A stretch of DNA of 64,000 nucleotides from an uncultured Eubacteriales bacterium (GCA_902801845.1 CADCJW010000002.1:124001-188000); one strand, 5' to 3'; counted from the first letter of the stretch, positions 40,310 to 49,722 are shown. Translations and numbers: made by a program. The notes: generated by a model not told the origin, from the sequence alone.

Positions 40310-41274
40310 GCCTTCACCGCCCCCTCTCCCCCCTTGGGCCGGATGGAGTACACCAGCTCGTCGGGCTTGTTCCGGTCCACGGGGCCCCGGGAACCGTCGG
40401 GCGGGCAGGACAGGATCTGGAGCATGAACTCGTCCAGGCTGTTCTTATCCTTGATATAGGCCTCCATGTGGGCCCCGAAGCAGATGCGGTGAGGGATGCC
40501 CCGCTCCACCAGATCCCGGCTCAGATACAGCAGCTGATCCAGCTGGCTCTCCAGCATCTTCTGGCTGCCCCGGGGGGTGATAGACAGGGCCACCCGCTTG
40601 CGCTTCATGAGCTGGGGCTCCCGGACGATGGTCTCGTCCAGCTTGGAGGAGAGCTTCCAGTGGATCACGTTCAGAGGGTCCCCCTGGCGGTAGGGCCGAA
40701 GCTCGTGCTCCTCGGAGTAGCCGCCGCCGGGCTTGGGCTTCAGGCACAGGGCGGAATCCTGGTCCAGCTCCGGGAAGGGCTCGGGCTTCTCGGCCACGGG
40801 CAGCACGGAATAGACGGCCGGATCGCCGCCCTTGACGGGGAGGGCGAAGATGCCCATGTAGTCCCAGGCCCAGACCCGATCCAGCCGACAGGAGATGACC
40901 CCGCACCTATCGCTGGGCAGAGACAGGGACTCCTCCGTCTTCAAAACGCCCCAGTACCGGAACTTCCGCCGACCGATCCTGTCGCCGGTGAACCGATTCT
41001 CACCGGTGAAGGTCAGCGAAAGGCAGCCCACGGGCAAAAAGCAGCGGCTGTCCACGGACAGCTTGGCCGCCGCCGGTTCCCCTCGGGGGGAGGCGGCGGA
41101 GGCGGAGAGCCGGACCCGGACCCGAAGCATGGCGGGCAGGCTGATGAGCAGGGACAAGAAGGGGAGCAGGATCAAAAAGCGCAGCAAAATAAAGGACAGA
41201 TACTGTCCGTACAGGCTATGGAACACCGCGCCCATGACGAGGCCGGTGAGATAGACGAGCCGGCGGCTGGCCAT
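40306..41274 (-). CDS. DUF58 family membrane protein
   Basis: 322 residues. Two membrane segments near the N-terminus (about 5-48), then a beta-rich part and the DUF58 signature ELRPYRQGDPLNVIHWKLSSKLDETIVREPQ. DUF58 proteins work with MoxR ATPases; the vWA-like C-terminal half lacks a full metal site. Start overlaps the MoxR stop by one base (TAATG). Confidence 0.92.
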   Translation of the reverse strand: MASRRLVYLTGLVMGAVFHSLYGQYLSFILLRFLILLPFLSLLISLPAMLRVRVRLSASAASPRGEPAAAKLSVDSRCFLPVGCLSLTFTGENRFTGDRIGRRKFRYWGVLKTEESLSLPSDRCGVISCRLDRVWAWDYMGIFALPVKGGDPAVYSVLPVAEKPEPFPELDQDSALCLKPKPGGGYSEEHELRPYRQGDPLNVIHWKLSSKLDETIVREPQLMKRKRVALSITPRGSQKMLESQLDQLLYLSRDLVERGIPHRICFGAHMEAYIKDKNSLDEFMLQILSCPPDGSRGPVDRNKPDELVYSIRPKGGEGAVKA

Positions 41275-42203
41275 TATTTTGCCACGGGGGCGGGCACGGC
41301 CTTCAGGATATCCTCCACCAGCCCCTCCGCCTTCCGGCCGGCGGCCTCGGCGTCGGGGGTGAGGATGATCCGGTGGGCCACGGTGGCGGGGTAGATGAGC
41401 TTCACGTCGGCGGGGAGCACGTAGTCCCGGCCCTGGACCCAGGCCGCGGCCTTGGACATGGAGGTGACCGCCAGGGACGCCCGGGGGCTGGCCCCCTGAA
41501 GGATGGCCGGGTCGTTCCGGGTGGCGTTGTTCAGGCGGATGATGTATTCCAGGATCTTTTCGCTCACGTAGGTGTGCTCCGCCTCCTGGCGCATGGCGGC
41601 CAGGCCCCCCTTGTCCGCCATGCAGCGGACGTTGTCCAGGGGGTTCCCCAGCTGTTTCCGGGAGAGCATCTCCTTCTCGTCGGAGGGCTTGGGGTAGCCC
41701 AGGGAGAGACGGACCATGAACCGGTCCATCTGGGAGTCGGGCAGAAGCTGGGTGCCGGAGGCGCCCACGGGGTTTTGGGTGGCGATGACCACGAAGGGGT
41801 CGGGCACGGGATGGGTGACCCCGTCCACGGTGACGGTCCGCTCCTCCATGGCCTCCAAAAGGGCGGACTGGGTGCGGCTGGTGGCACGGTTGAGCTCGTC
41901 CGCCAAAAACAGGTTGCAGAGGATGGCGCCGTCCTTGTACTCCATGGCGCCGGTGGCCTTGTTGTACACGGAGAAGCCCACGATGTCCGAGGGGAGCACG
42001 TCCGGGGTGAACTGGACCCGGTTGTATTTGAGGCTCAGGGCCTTGCTGAAGGCGAGAGCCATGGTGGTCTTGCCCACGCCGGGGATGTCCTCTAAGAGGA
42101 TGTGGCCCCCGGCCAGGATGGCTAAAAGGGCCATGACCAGCACGCCGTCCTTGCCCACCACCGCTTTTTTCACTTCGTCCAGGATGCCTTTGGGATCGTT
42201 CAT
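41274..42203 (-). CDS. MoxR-type AAA+ ATPase
   Basis: 309 residues. Walker A GHILLEDIPGVGKTTMALAFS, Walker B LFLADELNRA, sensor 1 IATQNPVG, arginine finger region SQMDRFMVRLSLGYP. MoxR ATPases are chaperone-like, assisting metal or cofactor insertion and protein maturation. Start 42203 is chosen from the GGAGG site; the frame continues upstream without support. A TATACT box on the complement (42234-42239) is a likely -10, without clear -35. Confidence 0.94.
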   Translation of the reverse strand: MNDPKGILDEVKKAVVGKDGVLVMALLAILAGGHILLEDIPGVGKTTMALAFSKALSLKYNRVQFTPDVLPSDIVGFSVYNKATGAMEYKDGAILCNLFLADELNRATSRTQSALLEAMEERTVTVDGVTHPVPDPFVVIATQNPVGASGTQLLPDSQMDRFMVRLSLGYPKPSDEKEMLSRKQLGNPLDNVRCMADKGGLAAMRQEAEHTYVSEKILEYIIRLNNATRNDPAILQGASPRASLAVTSMSKAAAWVQGRDYVLPADVKLIYPATVAHRIILTPDAEAAGRKAEGLVEDILKAVPAPVAK

Positions 42204-42335
42204 ATATGCCTCCACGATAGTTCTACGATGTATAGTATACACAAGATGTCACAGAAATGCGACATGGAGGTTAATACTGCGTAAATCTTTTTTGGAAAAA
42301 CAAGCAAAAATGGCGATCGCTATTTCTGGATAGCA

Positions 42336-42465
42336 AAAATAGCCAAGACAAAGACAATGACAATGACAAATACAATGACAATGACAAATACAATGACAAT
42401 GACAAGGACAATGACTTTTTTCTCTCTCTGCGCGAGAGAGCGCCTGTGGGCGAGAGAGAAAAAAG
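42336..42465 (+). repeat. Microsatellite-hairpin repeat, copy 2
   Basis: CAATGA/CAAATA hexamers in an 18-bp higher-order period (42343-42415), then a hairpin with CTTTTTTCTCTCT/AGAGAGAAAAAAG outer arms and a GC-rich centre (42415-42465). The 22 bases at 42336-42357 match copy 1 exactly. It takes up most of the 353-base gap between the MoxR and dehydrogenase genes; the remainder holds only the two promoters. Confidence 0.82.
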
Positions 42466-42496
42466 GGCCTCCCATATATCCTCTCATATATCCTCC

Positions 42497-42525
42497 TTGA
42501 AGAAACGGTTGGATTGTGGTATGGT
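42497..42525 (+). promoter_or_regulatory. Promoter of the alcohol dehydrogenase gene
   Basis: -35 TTGAAG (42497-42502), 17-bp spacer, -10 TATGGT (42520-42525). Confidence 0.6.
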
Positions 42526-42556
42526 AGGGGCATCTGAACGAAGGAGTGTATCTGGT

Positions 42557-43597
42557 ATGCTGTCTGTTGTTTATCGCGGCAAGGGGGACTTCGCTTTGCT
42601 GGAGAAGCCCGTGCCGGAGCTTCTGGACGAGAAGGACGCCATCGTGCGGGTGACCCTTTCCTCCATCTGTTCCAGCGACCTGCACATCAAGCACGGGAGC
42701 GTGCCCCGGGCGGTCCCCGGGATCACCGTGGGCCACGAGTTCGTGGGCGTGGTGGAGGCGGTGGGCCGAGGCGTAAAGAAGCTGACGCCCGGCATGCGGG
42801 TGGCCGCCAACGTGGAGACCTTCTGCGGGGAGTGCTTCTTCTGCAAGCGGGGGTTCGTGAACAACTGCACCGACAAGAACGGGGGCTGGGCCCTGGGCTG
42901 CCGCATCGACGGCGGGCAGGCGCCCTACGTGCGGGTGCCCTTCGCGGACAACGGGCTCACGCCCATCCCGGAGGGGATCAGCGACGAAAAGGCGCTCTTC
43001 ACCGGGGACATCCTGGCCACGGGGTACTGGGCCGCAGGGCTGGGGGAGATCCAGCCCGCGGACGCGGTGGCGGTCATCGGCGCGGGGCCCACGGGCATGT
43101 GCACGCTCATGAGCTGCCGGCTGTACAGCCCGGCCCTGCTCATCGCCATCGACACCGACGAGGAGCGGCTGGCCCTGGCAAAGGAGAAGGGGCTGGCGGA
43201 CGTGACGCTGAACCCCCTCACGTGCAACGTGGAAAAAGAGGTGAAGGCGCTGACCGAGGGGCGAGGCGCGGACACGGTGCTGGAGGTGGCGGGCGCGAAG
43301 AGCACCTTTGAGCTGGCCTGGCGGATCGCCCGGCCCAACGCGGTGGTGTGCGTGGTGGCGCTCTATGACGAAGCACAGGTGCTGCCCCTGCCGGATATGT
43401 ACGGGAAGAACCTGATCTTCAAGACCGGCGGCGTGGACGGGAACAAGTGCGAGGAGATCCTAAGGCTGATCCGAGCCGGACGGCTGGACCCCAGCTTCCT
43501 CATCACCCACCGGTACGCGCTCAAGGACGCCATGGCGGCCTACGAGCTGTTCGAGGGGAAGCGGGACGGGGTCATCAAGGTGGCTTTGGTGCCGTAA
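42557..43597 (+). CDS. Zinc-dependent alcohol/threonine dehydrogenase-type oxidoreductase
   Basis: 346 residues, MDR family. Catalytic zinc ligands: Cys in SSICSSDLHIKHG and His-Glu in VGHEFVGVVEAVG; structural zinc Cys cluster CGECFFCKRGFVNNC; NAD(P) site AVIGAGPTGMCTLMSC. It oxidises an alcohol or amino alcohol; the substrate is not decidable (threonine or sorbitol dehydrogenase-like). ATG at 42557 follows AAGGAG. The three-stem element starts 12 bases after its stop. Confidence 0.92.
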   Translation: MLSVVYRGKGDFALLEKPVPELLDEKDAIVRVTLSSICSSDLHIKHGSVPRAVPGITVGHEFVGVVEAVGRGVKKLTPGMRVAANVETFCGECFFCKRGFVNNCTDKNGGWALGCRIDGGQAPYVRVPFADNGLTPIPEGISDEKALFTGDILATGYWAAGLGEIQPADAVAVIGAGPTGMCTLMSCRLYSPALLIAIDTDEERLALAKEKGLADVTLNPLTCNVEKEVKALTEGRGADTVLEVAGAKSTFELAWRIARPNAVVCVVALYDEAQVLPLPDMYGKNLIFKTGGVDGNKCEEILRLIRAGRLDPSFLITHRYALKDAMAAYELFEGKRDGVIKVALVP

Positions 43598-43609
43598 GTT
43601 TTCTTCTTT

Positions 43610-43745
43610 GCCGCTTTTTCTTTTCAGGTGAAAAGAAAAAGCGGCGCAAAAAGAAAAGCCCATTGGGATAATAGAAAAGGGCAACAGACAGCTTATCCCA
43701 GTCAAAGTTCTTTTGGTCTTACCTTTTCTTTCAAGAAAAGGTAAG
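43610..43745 (+). repeat. Three-stem 3' element, copy 4
   Basis: Outer stem GCCGCTTTTTCTTTTC and complement (43610-43645), central stem GGGATAA/TTATCCC (43664-43700 region), distal stem CTTACCTTTTC/GAAAAGGTAAG (43718-43745), then AATGCTTTC. Outer 70 bases almost identical to copy 2 apart from the centre. It follows the dehydrogenase gene by 12 bases. Confidence 0.92.
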
Positions 43746-43782
43746 AATGCTTTCAATAAAATCCGATAAAAAAGAGGCTCCC

Positions 43783-44367
43783 ATGAAAACCCTGTTGTTT
43801 GTAGACTGCTGCATCCGCCGGGAAGCGTCCCGGACCCGGCTTCTGGCGGAAGCGTTCCTCCGGAACCTGCCCGAGGGCTGGCAAGTGGAGACCGTCACGC
43901 TTATGGACGAGCCCCTGCTGCCGCTCATGGAGGGCGGGTTCCGGCAGCGGGACGAGCTCCTGCAAAGGGGCGACTTCACCCACCGCCGGTTCGACTACGC
44001 CTGGCAGTTCCAGAAAGCGGACGCGATCCTGATCGCCGCGCCCTTCTACGATCTGTCCATCCCCGCGCTGCTCAAGGTATACATCGAGAACGTGTCCGTG
44101 GACGGCATCACCTTCCTCTGCGACGCGCAGGGCCTGCGGGGCAACTGCCGCGCCCGGAGCATGACCTTCCTCACCAGCCGGGGCGGATTCTACGACGACA
44201 GCCCCGACGAGATGGGCTCCCGGTACATGGAGGCCCTGTGCCGGTTCTTCGGCACCGGCGTCTACCGCTGCATCGCCGCCGACGGCGTGGACATGGACCC
44301 CGCCGAAACGCCCGGGATCCTGGCCAGCGCCTGCGAGAGAGCGGCCCAGGCGGCGAAGGAATTGTAA
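43783..44367 (+). CDS. Flavodoxin-fold NAD(P)H oxidoreductase (AzoR-like)
   Basis: 194 residues. N-terminal LLFVDCCIRREASRTRLLAEAFL is the FMN phosphate loop of the flavodoxin-2/NQO group, with AILIAAPFYDLSIPALLKVYIENV and FLTSRGGFYDDSP flavin-contact loops. Such enzymes reduce quinones, azo or nitro compounds with NAD(P)H. ATG at 43783 is preferred over an upstream in-frame ATG which lies in the repeat. Probably own transcript, since the three-stem element precedes it. Confidence 0.87.
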   Translation: MKTLLFVDCCIRREASRTRLLAEAFLRNLPEGWQVETVTLMDEPLLPLMEGGFRQRDELLQRGDFTHRRFDYAWQFQKADAILIAAPFYDLSIPALLKVYIENVSVDGITFLCDAQGLRGNCRARSMTFLTSRGGFYDDSPDEMGSRYMEALCRFFGTGVYRCIAADGVDMDPAETPGILASACERAAQAAKEL

Positions 44368-44408
44368 AACTTTTATCTGCGCCTTTTTCTTTATCCCAGA
44401 TCGTTTCG

Positions 44409-44443
44409 ACGCGCCCTTCCCATCAGGAGAGGGCGCGTGTTTT
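44409..44443 (+). terminator. Terminator of the oxidoreductase gene
   Basis: ACGCGCCCT (44409-44417) pairs with AGGGCGCGT (44430-44438), followed by GTTTTA; it reaches the stop of the converging CotH gene. Confidence 0.8.
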
Positions 44444-47400
44444 ATCCGTTCCCCTTTTTCGCTTCCGCCATGATATCATCCCACTCCGAACGGGAGAGGC
44501 GGAACTCTGAACAGATCTGCTCCTGGATGATCTCGTACCGCCGAGCGATCTCTTTGCGCATGGAGGCCACGTTCTTCTCCCACTCCGCAAGGGACGCGGG
44601 GGCATGGTACAGGGCGATATGCCGCTCCATTTCCGGACGCAGCGTGTCAGCCATCTCGTCCAGAAGCGCCTGGAGCCGCTCTACGGAGAAGTCCGTGCAC
44701 AGCAGTTCGGCGTACCGGCGGACGAACCGGGCGCACCAGCCCGAATTGTTTTTCAGGAAGGCATACAGGTCCATGTTGGCCACCTTCCCGCCCGCCTGGT
44801 CGTACACCACGCCCCGCTTGCTGAAATACCCGTTGAACAGGTTCCGGTTGGAGGAGTTGTCCGCGAAGCACCGATCGATGTCATAGAACACGGGCCGCCA
44901 GCGGATCGTATAATCGTCCGTGGCCCAATAGCTCTGGTTTTTGATGTCGTAATTGCAGAAGAAGGTCTGGGCGATCAGGTAATCCGTGATGTAGTCCACA
45001 TCCACCCATTGAGAAAACTCCTGGAGTACGGCGTCGTCGGAAAAGTTGTTCTCCCGGGCAAACTTGCGCACCCGCAAAAAATCTTCGTTGTTCCCATACC
45101 GCACGGTGACGTTCGTGGAGACATGGCTGATCGAATCCTGGTCCACCTGAAAATGGGTCACCAGGTAATCCTGGTTCATGCCCTCGTTCAAGTCCATGAT
45201 CCCGTAATAAACGCCGTTTACATAGACGACCACCGGTCGGGTCCTGGCGCTGTCCAGATGTAGGTGTTCCACCGCCCGCAGGGCGAAGGAGTCCCTGAGC
45301 CGTGCCTTGGGATAATCCTGGCTGCCGTTGCGCAAGATCAGCGTGCCGTAATCCGCCCCTGTGCCCGGGCCCCAGAAGGGATAGTTGACCGACCCCTGGC
45401 CCAGACGGGTCCGCATATGGACGGACAAAGACTTTTGAGGATACTTGATGGATTGGTTCCCCCGAGGATTGATGTCCGCGGGAAAGACAGTCCCCAGCTC
45501 GCCGTTCGCCTCATAAAAAGCGATCTGCGCATCCGTGTGGGGATAGCGGCCGATATCCTTGATTTGGGTGAACACCTTGAATTGAGCAGGATCGCAGCCG
45601 ATGCACACCACCGGCAGGGCGTGGGGCTCGGTAAACAGATAATTGACCATGACCTCCTGGCTCGTCAGATACCCTTCCCGCTGAGCCATTGCCCGCAGCG
45701 TAAGAGAATTGGCGACAGGGATCGGTTCCGAATAGACCGGTGAGTCCGCGGTGGGCTTGCTCCCGTCCAGAGTATAATGGATGACGGCCCTGGGGTCCGG
45801 GCAGGAGAGCACGGCGCGAAAGGACTCCGCTCGATAGAGGGTCATGTCCGCGACCAAGGGCGCAGCGGTCCGGCCCTGGGCATACTTCGGTGCGTTCGCC
45901 TCCCCCGGCGTGGCTTGAAGGAAGAACACGCGGCTGACGGACCCGTCTTCGGGCCGCCCGCTGGTGATCCCCTCGCTCAAATCCCCGGTCTCAAATACAT
46001 CCCGCAAAAAGCCAGCCCGGTCATATAAAAAAAGGGTCTCCCCCGTGGCGGCAATGCGGAACGCGTCCAGCGCGCACAAAGCATACCCACCGGCCTCCAG
46101 GGTCCCCGAAAGCATTTGCCGCTTTTCTCCGTTTTGCCGATCCGTCAAAAACCAGCCGTCCAGATCCATGGCCCGACGGGACCCGTTCTTCAGCTCGACC
46201 CAATCTCCCGGTTCCCCTACGGCCGAAACCTCGCTGATGTGCAGGTCCGAAGCGGGGAACGCGGTCAACAGTCCGACGTCCTCCACGGCCACAGCGTTGG
46301 GCGCGCCGGGGGTCGGGTACTTGTAGTAGCGGATGGTCCCCTCCTCTGAAAGGCCCATGGACGTGTTTCTGGGCACCTGATCCGACCAGGGGATCCGCTG
46401 ATAGGTCCGGCTGGCCCGGTGGAACAGCTGCAGCCCGTCGTCCGAAGCGGACACGGAGAACGGGGCGTGGACCTCATAGTCCGTGGATGCCCGGCCCGTC
46501 AAAAAAATCAGGAAAAACTCCCCCGGCCCCAGCGTCACGTCTGGGCAGCGCCACTTGAGCGGATCGGAAAACTCATCGCTGAGATAGTACTCCCCCAGGG
46601 AAAGGGGATCGGCGCCTCCGTTGTACAGCTCCACGAAGTCGGCATGGTCCCCGTAGCTGTCTATAATGGAATAGGTGTTGCGGAAAAGGACCTCGTTGAG
46701 CCCCAAAGGCTCGGTGCTGTCCGCCGGGCAGAGGGGTTCGATGCCGATGTACCCATCCTCGTTCTCCCCCCCAGGGGTCGGCCGCCCACAGTAACCGAAT
46801 ACACCGTTTCGGTTCCTGGCCCAGGTCTGTCCCTGCATCAGGGCAGGCACCGTCACCTTATCCACAAAGGCAAGGGCGCTGTCGTACAGATACAACGTCT
46901 CCCCGGCCGAAGCGATGCCCATGTCGATCATGCCCTCCTCCTGACCGCAGGGGATGGCCACGCAGCCCTTGGCCGGCACCGATACCGCAGGAAGGGCCGC
47001 CTTGTCCGGTTTATCCTCCCGATCCGTAAGGAAGAACCCTTCCAGAGGGATCGGCTCCTCCCCCGGGTTGTAAAGTTCGATCCAGTCTGCGCCAGCGAAA
47101 GCGCCGTCCGGCATGTCGTTGGAGGCGATCTCCTGGAAGAACAGTCGGATCTCGGAATCCTTCGGCGTTGTCTCCTCCGCCGGCGGTTCCTCCGGCTGGA
47201 TCTCGGGGCAGACGTCGGATATCTCTCCCTCGTTCTCCTGGCCAGGGGTGGGCAGGATGCAATAGCCGAAGGACCCATCCGCCCGCCGGGCATAGGAAAC
47301 GTCCTGGGGCAAAGCCGGGATCACCAGCCGCTCTATCAGAGTGCCGGAAGAATTCAGCAGGCAAAGGGTGTCCCCACCTTTGGAAAGGCCGAAGGGCAGG

Positions 47401-47777
47401 CAAAAAACGTCCCCTTTGACGTCGGTCTTGGCGTACAAAACGACAAAGCCGCCCGCCGGGACCCGAAGGCTGGGCAGCATGTTCTCCAGCTCGTAGCTGT
47501 CTTGCTTGTCCGTCAGGATGTACCCCTGCAGATCGATCTCATGGTCGGACAGGTTCTTGAGCTCGATCCAATCCGGGGACCCCAATTCCTCGTCCGCATA
47601 CGAAAGCTTGTTGGAAGAGACCACCTCGCTGATGACGAGGACCGGCTCCTCCGGAGCGCACCCAAAGAGAGCCCACCCGACAAAGCAGCACAATCCCAAC
47701 GCCACCAAACGCAGAGCCCGTCTCCAGGGAGACGAGATCAGCCGTTTGGATCGAAGATGGGGCAGCTTGTTTTGCAT
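44442..47777 (-). CDS. Large lipoprotein with four lamin-tail domains and a CotH kinase domain
   Basis: 1111 residues. An N-terminal basic stretch, membrane/lipobox region ending FG-Cys40, then four lamin-tail-like beta domains (about 45-175, 205-335, 345-490, 500-630; repeated GSPDWIELKN, GADWIELYNPGEEPIPLEGF, HADFVELYNGGADPL, PGDWVELKNGSRRAMDLDGW), a chitobiase-C-like domain (YTLDGSKPTADSPVYSEPI, about 660-730) and a CotH domain (about 735-1090; IKYPQKSLSVHMRTR, KARLRDSFALR, MDLNEGMNQDYL, FYDIDRCFADNSS). CotH proteins are atypical protein kinases of the spore coat; here on the cell surface. Codon use looks somewhat less GC-biased than neighbours. Confidence 0.9.
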   Translation of the reverse strand: MQNKLPHLRSKRLISSPWRRALRLVALGLCCFVGWALFGCAPEEPVLVISEVVSSNKLSYADEELGSPDWIELKNLSDHEIDLQGYILTDKQDSYELENMLPSLRVPAGGFVVLYAKTDVKGDVFCLPFGLSKGGDTLCLLNSSGTLIERLVIPALPQDVSYARRADGSFGYCILPTPGQENEGEISDVCPEIQPEEPPAEETTPKDSEIRLFFQEIASNDMPDGAFAGADWIELYNPGEEPIPLEGFFLTDREDKPDKAALPAVSVPAKGCVAIPCGQEEGMIDMGIASAGETLYLYDSALAFVDKVTVPALMQGQTWARNRNGVFGYCGRPTPGGENEDGYIGIEPLCPADSTEPLGLNEVLFRNTYSIIDSYGDHADFVELYNGGADPLSLGEYYLSDEFSDPLKWRCPDVTLGPGEFFLIFLTGRASTDYEVHAPFSVSASDDGLQLFHRASRTYQRIPWSDQVPRNTSMGLSEEGTIRYYKYPTPGAPNAVAVEDVGLLTAFPASDLHISEVSAVGEPGDWVELKNGSRRAMDLDGWFLTDRQNGEKRQMLSGTLEAGGYALCALDAFRIAATGETLFLYDRAGFLRDVFETGDLSEGITSGRPEDGSVSRVFFLQATPGEANAPKYAQGRTAAPLVADMTLYRAESFRAVLSCPDPRAVIHYTLDGSKPTADSPVYSEPIPVANSLTLRAMAQREGYLTSQEVMVNYLFTEPHALPVVCIGCDPAQFKVFTQIKDIGRYPHTDAQIAFYEANGELGTVFPADINPRGNQSIKYPQKSLSVHMRTRLGQGSVNYPFWGPGTGADYGTLILRNGSQDYPKARLRDSFALRAVEHLHLDSARTRPVVVYVNGVYYGIMDLNEGMNQDYLVTHFQVDQDSISHVSTNVTVRYGNNEDFLRVRKFARENNFSDDAVLQEFSQWVDVDYITDYLIAQTFFCNYDIKNQSYWATDDYTIRWRPVFYDIDRCFADNSSNRNLFNGYFSKRGVVYDQAGGKVANMDLYAFLKNNSGWCARFVRRYAELLCTDFSVERLQALLDEMADTLRPEMERHIALYHAPASLAEWEKNVASMRKEIARRYEIIQEQICSEFRLSRSEWDDIMAEAKKGNG

Positions 47778-47795
47778 GTGGACTCCTTATGGTCG

Positions 47796-47829
47796 CGCAT
47801 TCCGATCCGCCTGCACGGACCGGAATGCG
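47796..47829 (-). other. Hairpin between nucleoside operon and CotH gene
   Basis: CGCATTCCG and CGGAATGCG form a perfect 9-bp stem with an inner CCG/CGG pair; no T-run follows, so it may be a leader or processing structure rather than a terminator. Confidence 0.55.
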
Positions 47830-47851
47830 TCGCAGCGTCTGTTATTCTGGA

Positions 47852-48790
47852 TCAATACCGTTTCAACAGCGACCTCACCGTTTCGAACAGCTTGGGCTTG
47901 TCCACGTCCAGGAGGACCAGGGCGTTTTTGAAGGGGAACTGCTTGTCGGAATAGAGGTCGGTGACCGTCTTGCCGTAGGTGATGGTGCCCTTGGTCTCCA
48001 CGGCCACCCCCGCCTCCTCCCCGGAAAAGAGCTCCGGATACAGGGGATAGAGCACGGCGGTGGGGTCGTGGAGGGCCATGCCGTCGATGCCGTGGGCCTG
48101 GGAATAGGCGAGGCCGTGCTGGGCCGCGTCCCGGAGGAATTTGGCCGTCTGGTTCAGTTCGCCCATCCTGTCCAGCTCCGCCGGGGTCATGACGGTCTTG
48201 AGGGTCATGTCGAGGCCGCACATGACGATGGGGACGCCGCACTGGAACACGGTGCTGGCCGCCTCCGCATCGCAGAAGATGTTGGCCTCTGCCGCCGGGG
48301 TGGCGTTGCCGTAGGAGGCGGAACCGCCCATGATGACGATCTTTTTCAGGAGCTTATGGAGGGAACCGTGCTTCATGAGGGCCAATGCCACGTTGGTCAG
48401 GGGCCCTACGGCGATCAGGACCAACTCCCCTTCCGCCGCCTTGGCCGCCTCATAGAGGGCGTCCCAGGCGGGCAGTTTTTCCACAGGAGCGTCGGACCGG
48501 GGCAAAGTCACGTCCCCGAGGCCGTTCTCCCCGTGGACGAAGGTGGCCGTCCGGGGGGCCCGGAACAGGGGCCGGGCGGCGCCCGCAAACACGGGCACGT
48601 CCTTGCGGCCAAAGAAGGCCGCCAGGTCCCGGGCGTTTTGGAAGGTCTTTTCAAGCTCCACGTTCCCGGCCACCGCCGAGACGCCCTTCACGTCATATTC
48701 TTTCAGGGCGAACAGCAGCGCCATGGCCATGGCGTCGTCCACGCCGGGATCCGTGTCCAGCCAGATGGGGATGCGCGTATTATCAGTCAT
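47852..48790 (-). CDS. Inosine-uridine-preferring nucleoside hydrolase
   Basis: 312 residues. Canonical calcium site LDTDPGVDDAMAMALL (residues about 10-25) and VGPLTNVALAL, HDPTAVLYP blocks. It cleaves ribonucleosides into base and ribose in the cytoplasm. Last gene of the nucleoside uptake operon; start overlaps the first hydrolase's stop by eight bases. Confidence 0.94.
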   Translation of the reverse strand: MTDNTRIPIWLDTDPGVDDAMAMALLFALKEYDVKGVSAVAGNVELEKTFQNARDLAAFFGRKDVPVFAGAARPLFRAPRTATFVHGENGLGDVTLPRSDAPVEKLPAWDALYEAAKAAEGELVLIAVGPLTNVALALMKHGSLHKLLKKIVIMGGSASYGNATPAAEANIFCDAEAASTVFQCGVPIVMCGLDMTLKTVMTPAELDRMGELNQTAKFLRDAAQHGLAYSQAHGIDGMALHDPTAVLYPLYPELFSGEEAGVAVETKGTITYGKTVTDLYSDKQFPFKNALVLLDVDKPKLFETVRSLLKRY

Positions 48791-49721
48791 AGGTCTTCAC
48801 CGCCTCTACCAGAAGATCCACAAAGCCCTGCCGGTCGATATCCAGGATGCAGGTGGCGTTGGGGGCCTTCCCCGTGACGCCGTACCAGTCGCCCACGGTG
48901 CAGCCCTTGCAGTAGTCGCCGGCGGTCTCCACCTGGACGAACAGGTCCCGGGTGGTCATGAGCTCCGGCTTGACGAGGGCGGCCACGGCCACCGCGTCGT
49001 GGACCGGCGCGCCGGGATAGCCCAGATTCCGATGGAAGCCATAGAAGAACTCCAGCCAGTCCGCCACCACCTGGGCCACCTTGTTGCCCACGGCCCGGAT
49101 GCGCTCGAAGTCCTCGGGGAAGACCAGGGCCTTCTCCGTCACGTCCAGGCCCGCCATGATGATGGGGATGCCGCTTTCGAAGACGATCTTGGCCGCCTCC
49201 GGGTCGACGAGGATGTTGAACTCTGCCGCGGGGGTCCAGTTCCCGTAGGCGATGCCGCCGCCCATGAGGGAGATGCGGGCGATCTTATCCTTTAGGTCCG
49301 GCCGGGTGAGCAGCAGCGCCGCCACGTTGGTCAGCGGCCCCGTGGGCACGATGGTCACGGGATCAATGCTCTCCTCAATGACCTTCTCCATGAGGGCGGG
49401 AGCGTCCAAGCCGCAGGGCTCGAAATCCGGCTCCGGCAGCACCGGACCGTCCAGGCCGCTCTTGCCGTGGACCGTGGGCACCACAATGGGCTCCGCCACC
49501 AATGGCCGGGGCCGGCCCACGCCGAAGGGGGCGTGGTTGCCGATGAGGGTGCAGATCCTGAGGGCGTTGTAGGTGGTCTTTTCGATGGTCTGGTTCCCGC
49601 ACACGGAGGTGACGGCCCTGATATCCAGCAAGGGAGAGGACTTGGCCAGGACCCAGGCGATGGCGTCGTCATGGCCCGGGTCGCCGTCCAGGATCACGGG
49701 GATCTTTTTGATCGTATCCAT
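48783..49721 (-). CDS. Nucleoside hydrolase, second paralogue
   Basis: 312 residues, similar fold to the next gene. The calcium motif is DGDPGHDDAIAWVL instead of the common DTDPGxDDA: Thr replaced by Gly and the hydrophobic position by His. The other blocks (TGPLTNVAALLL, VHDAVAVAALVKP) are intact. Changed motif and paralogy suggest a different base preference. One base lies between the permease stop and this start region. Confidence 0.9.
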   Translation of the reverse strand: MDTIKKIPVILDGDPGHDDAIAWVLAKSSPLLDIRAVTSVCGNQTIEKTTYNALRICTLIGNHAPFGVGRPRPLVAEPIVVPTVHGKSGLDGPVLPEPDFEPCGLDAPALMEKVIEESIDPVTIVPTGPLTNVAALLLTRPDLKDKIARISLMGGGIAYGNWTPAAEFNILVDPEAAKIVFESGIPIIMAGLDVTEKALVFPEDFERIRAVGNKVAQVVADWLEFFYGFHRNLGYPGAPVHDAVAVAALVKPELMTTRDLFVQVETAGDYCKGCTVGDWYGVTGKAPNATCILDIDRQGFVDLLVEAVKTYD

Positions 49722-49722
49722 C

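Noticed and set aside
42343..42415. CRISPR or small-ORF coding repeat
   Set aside because: Simple hexamer tract without spacers; frames across it give low-complexity peptides without start signals.
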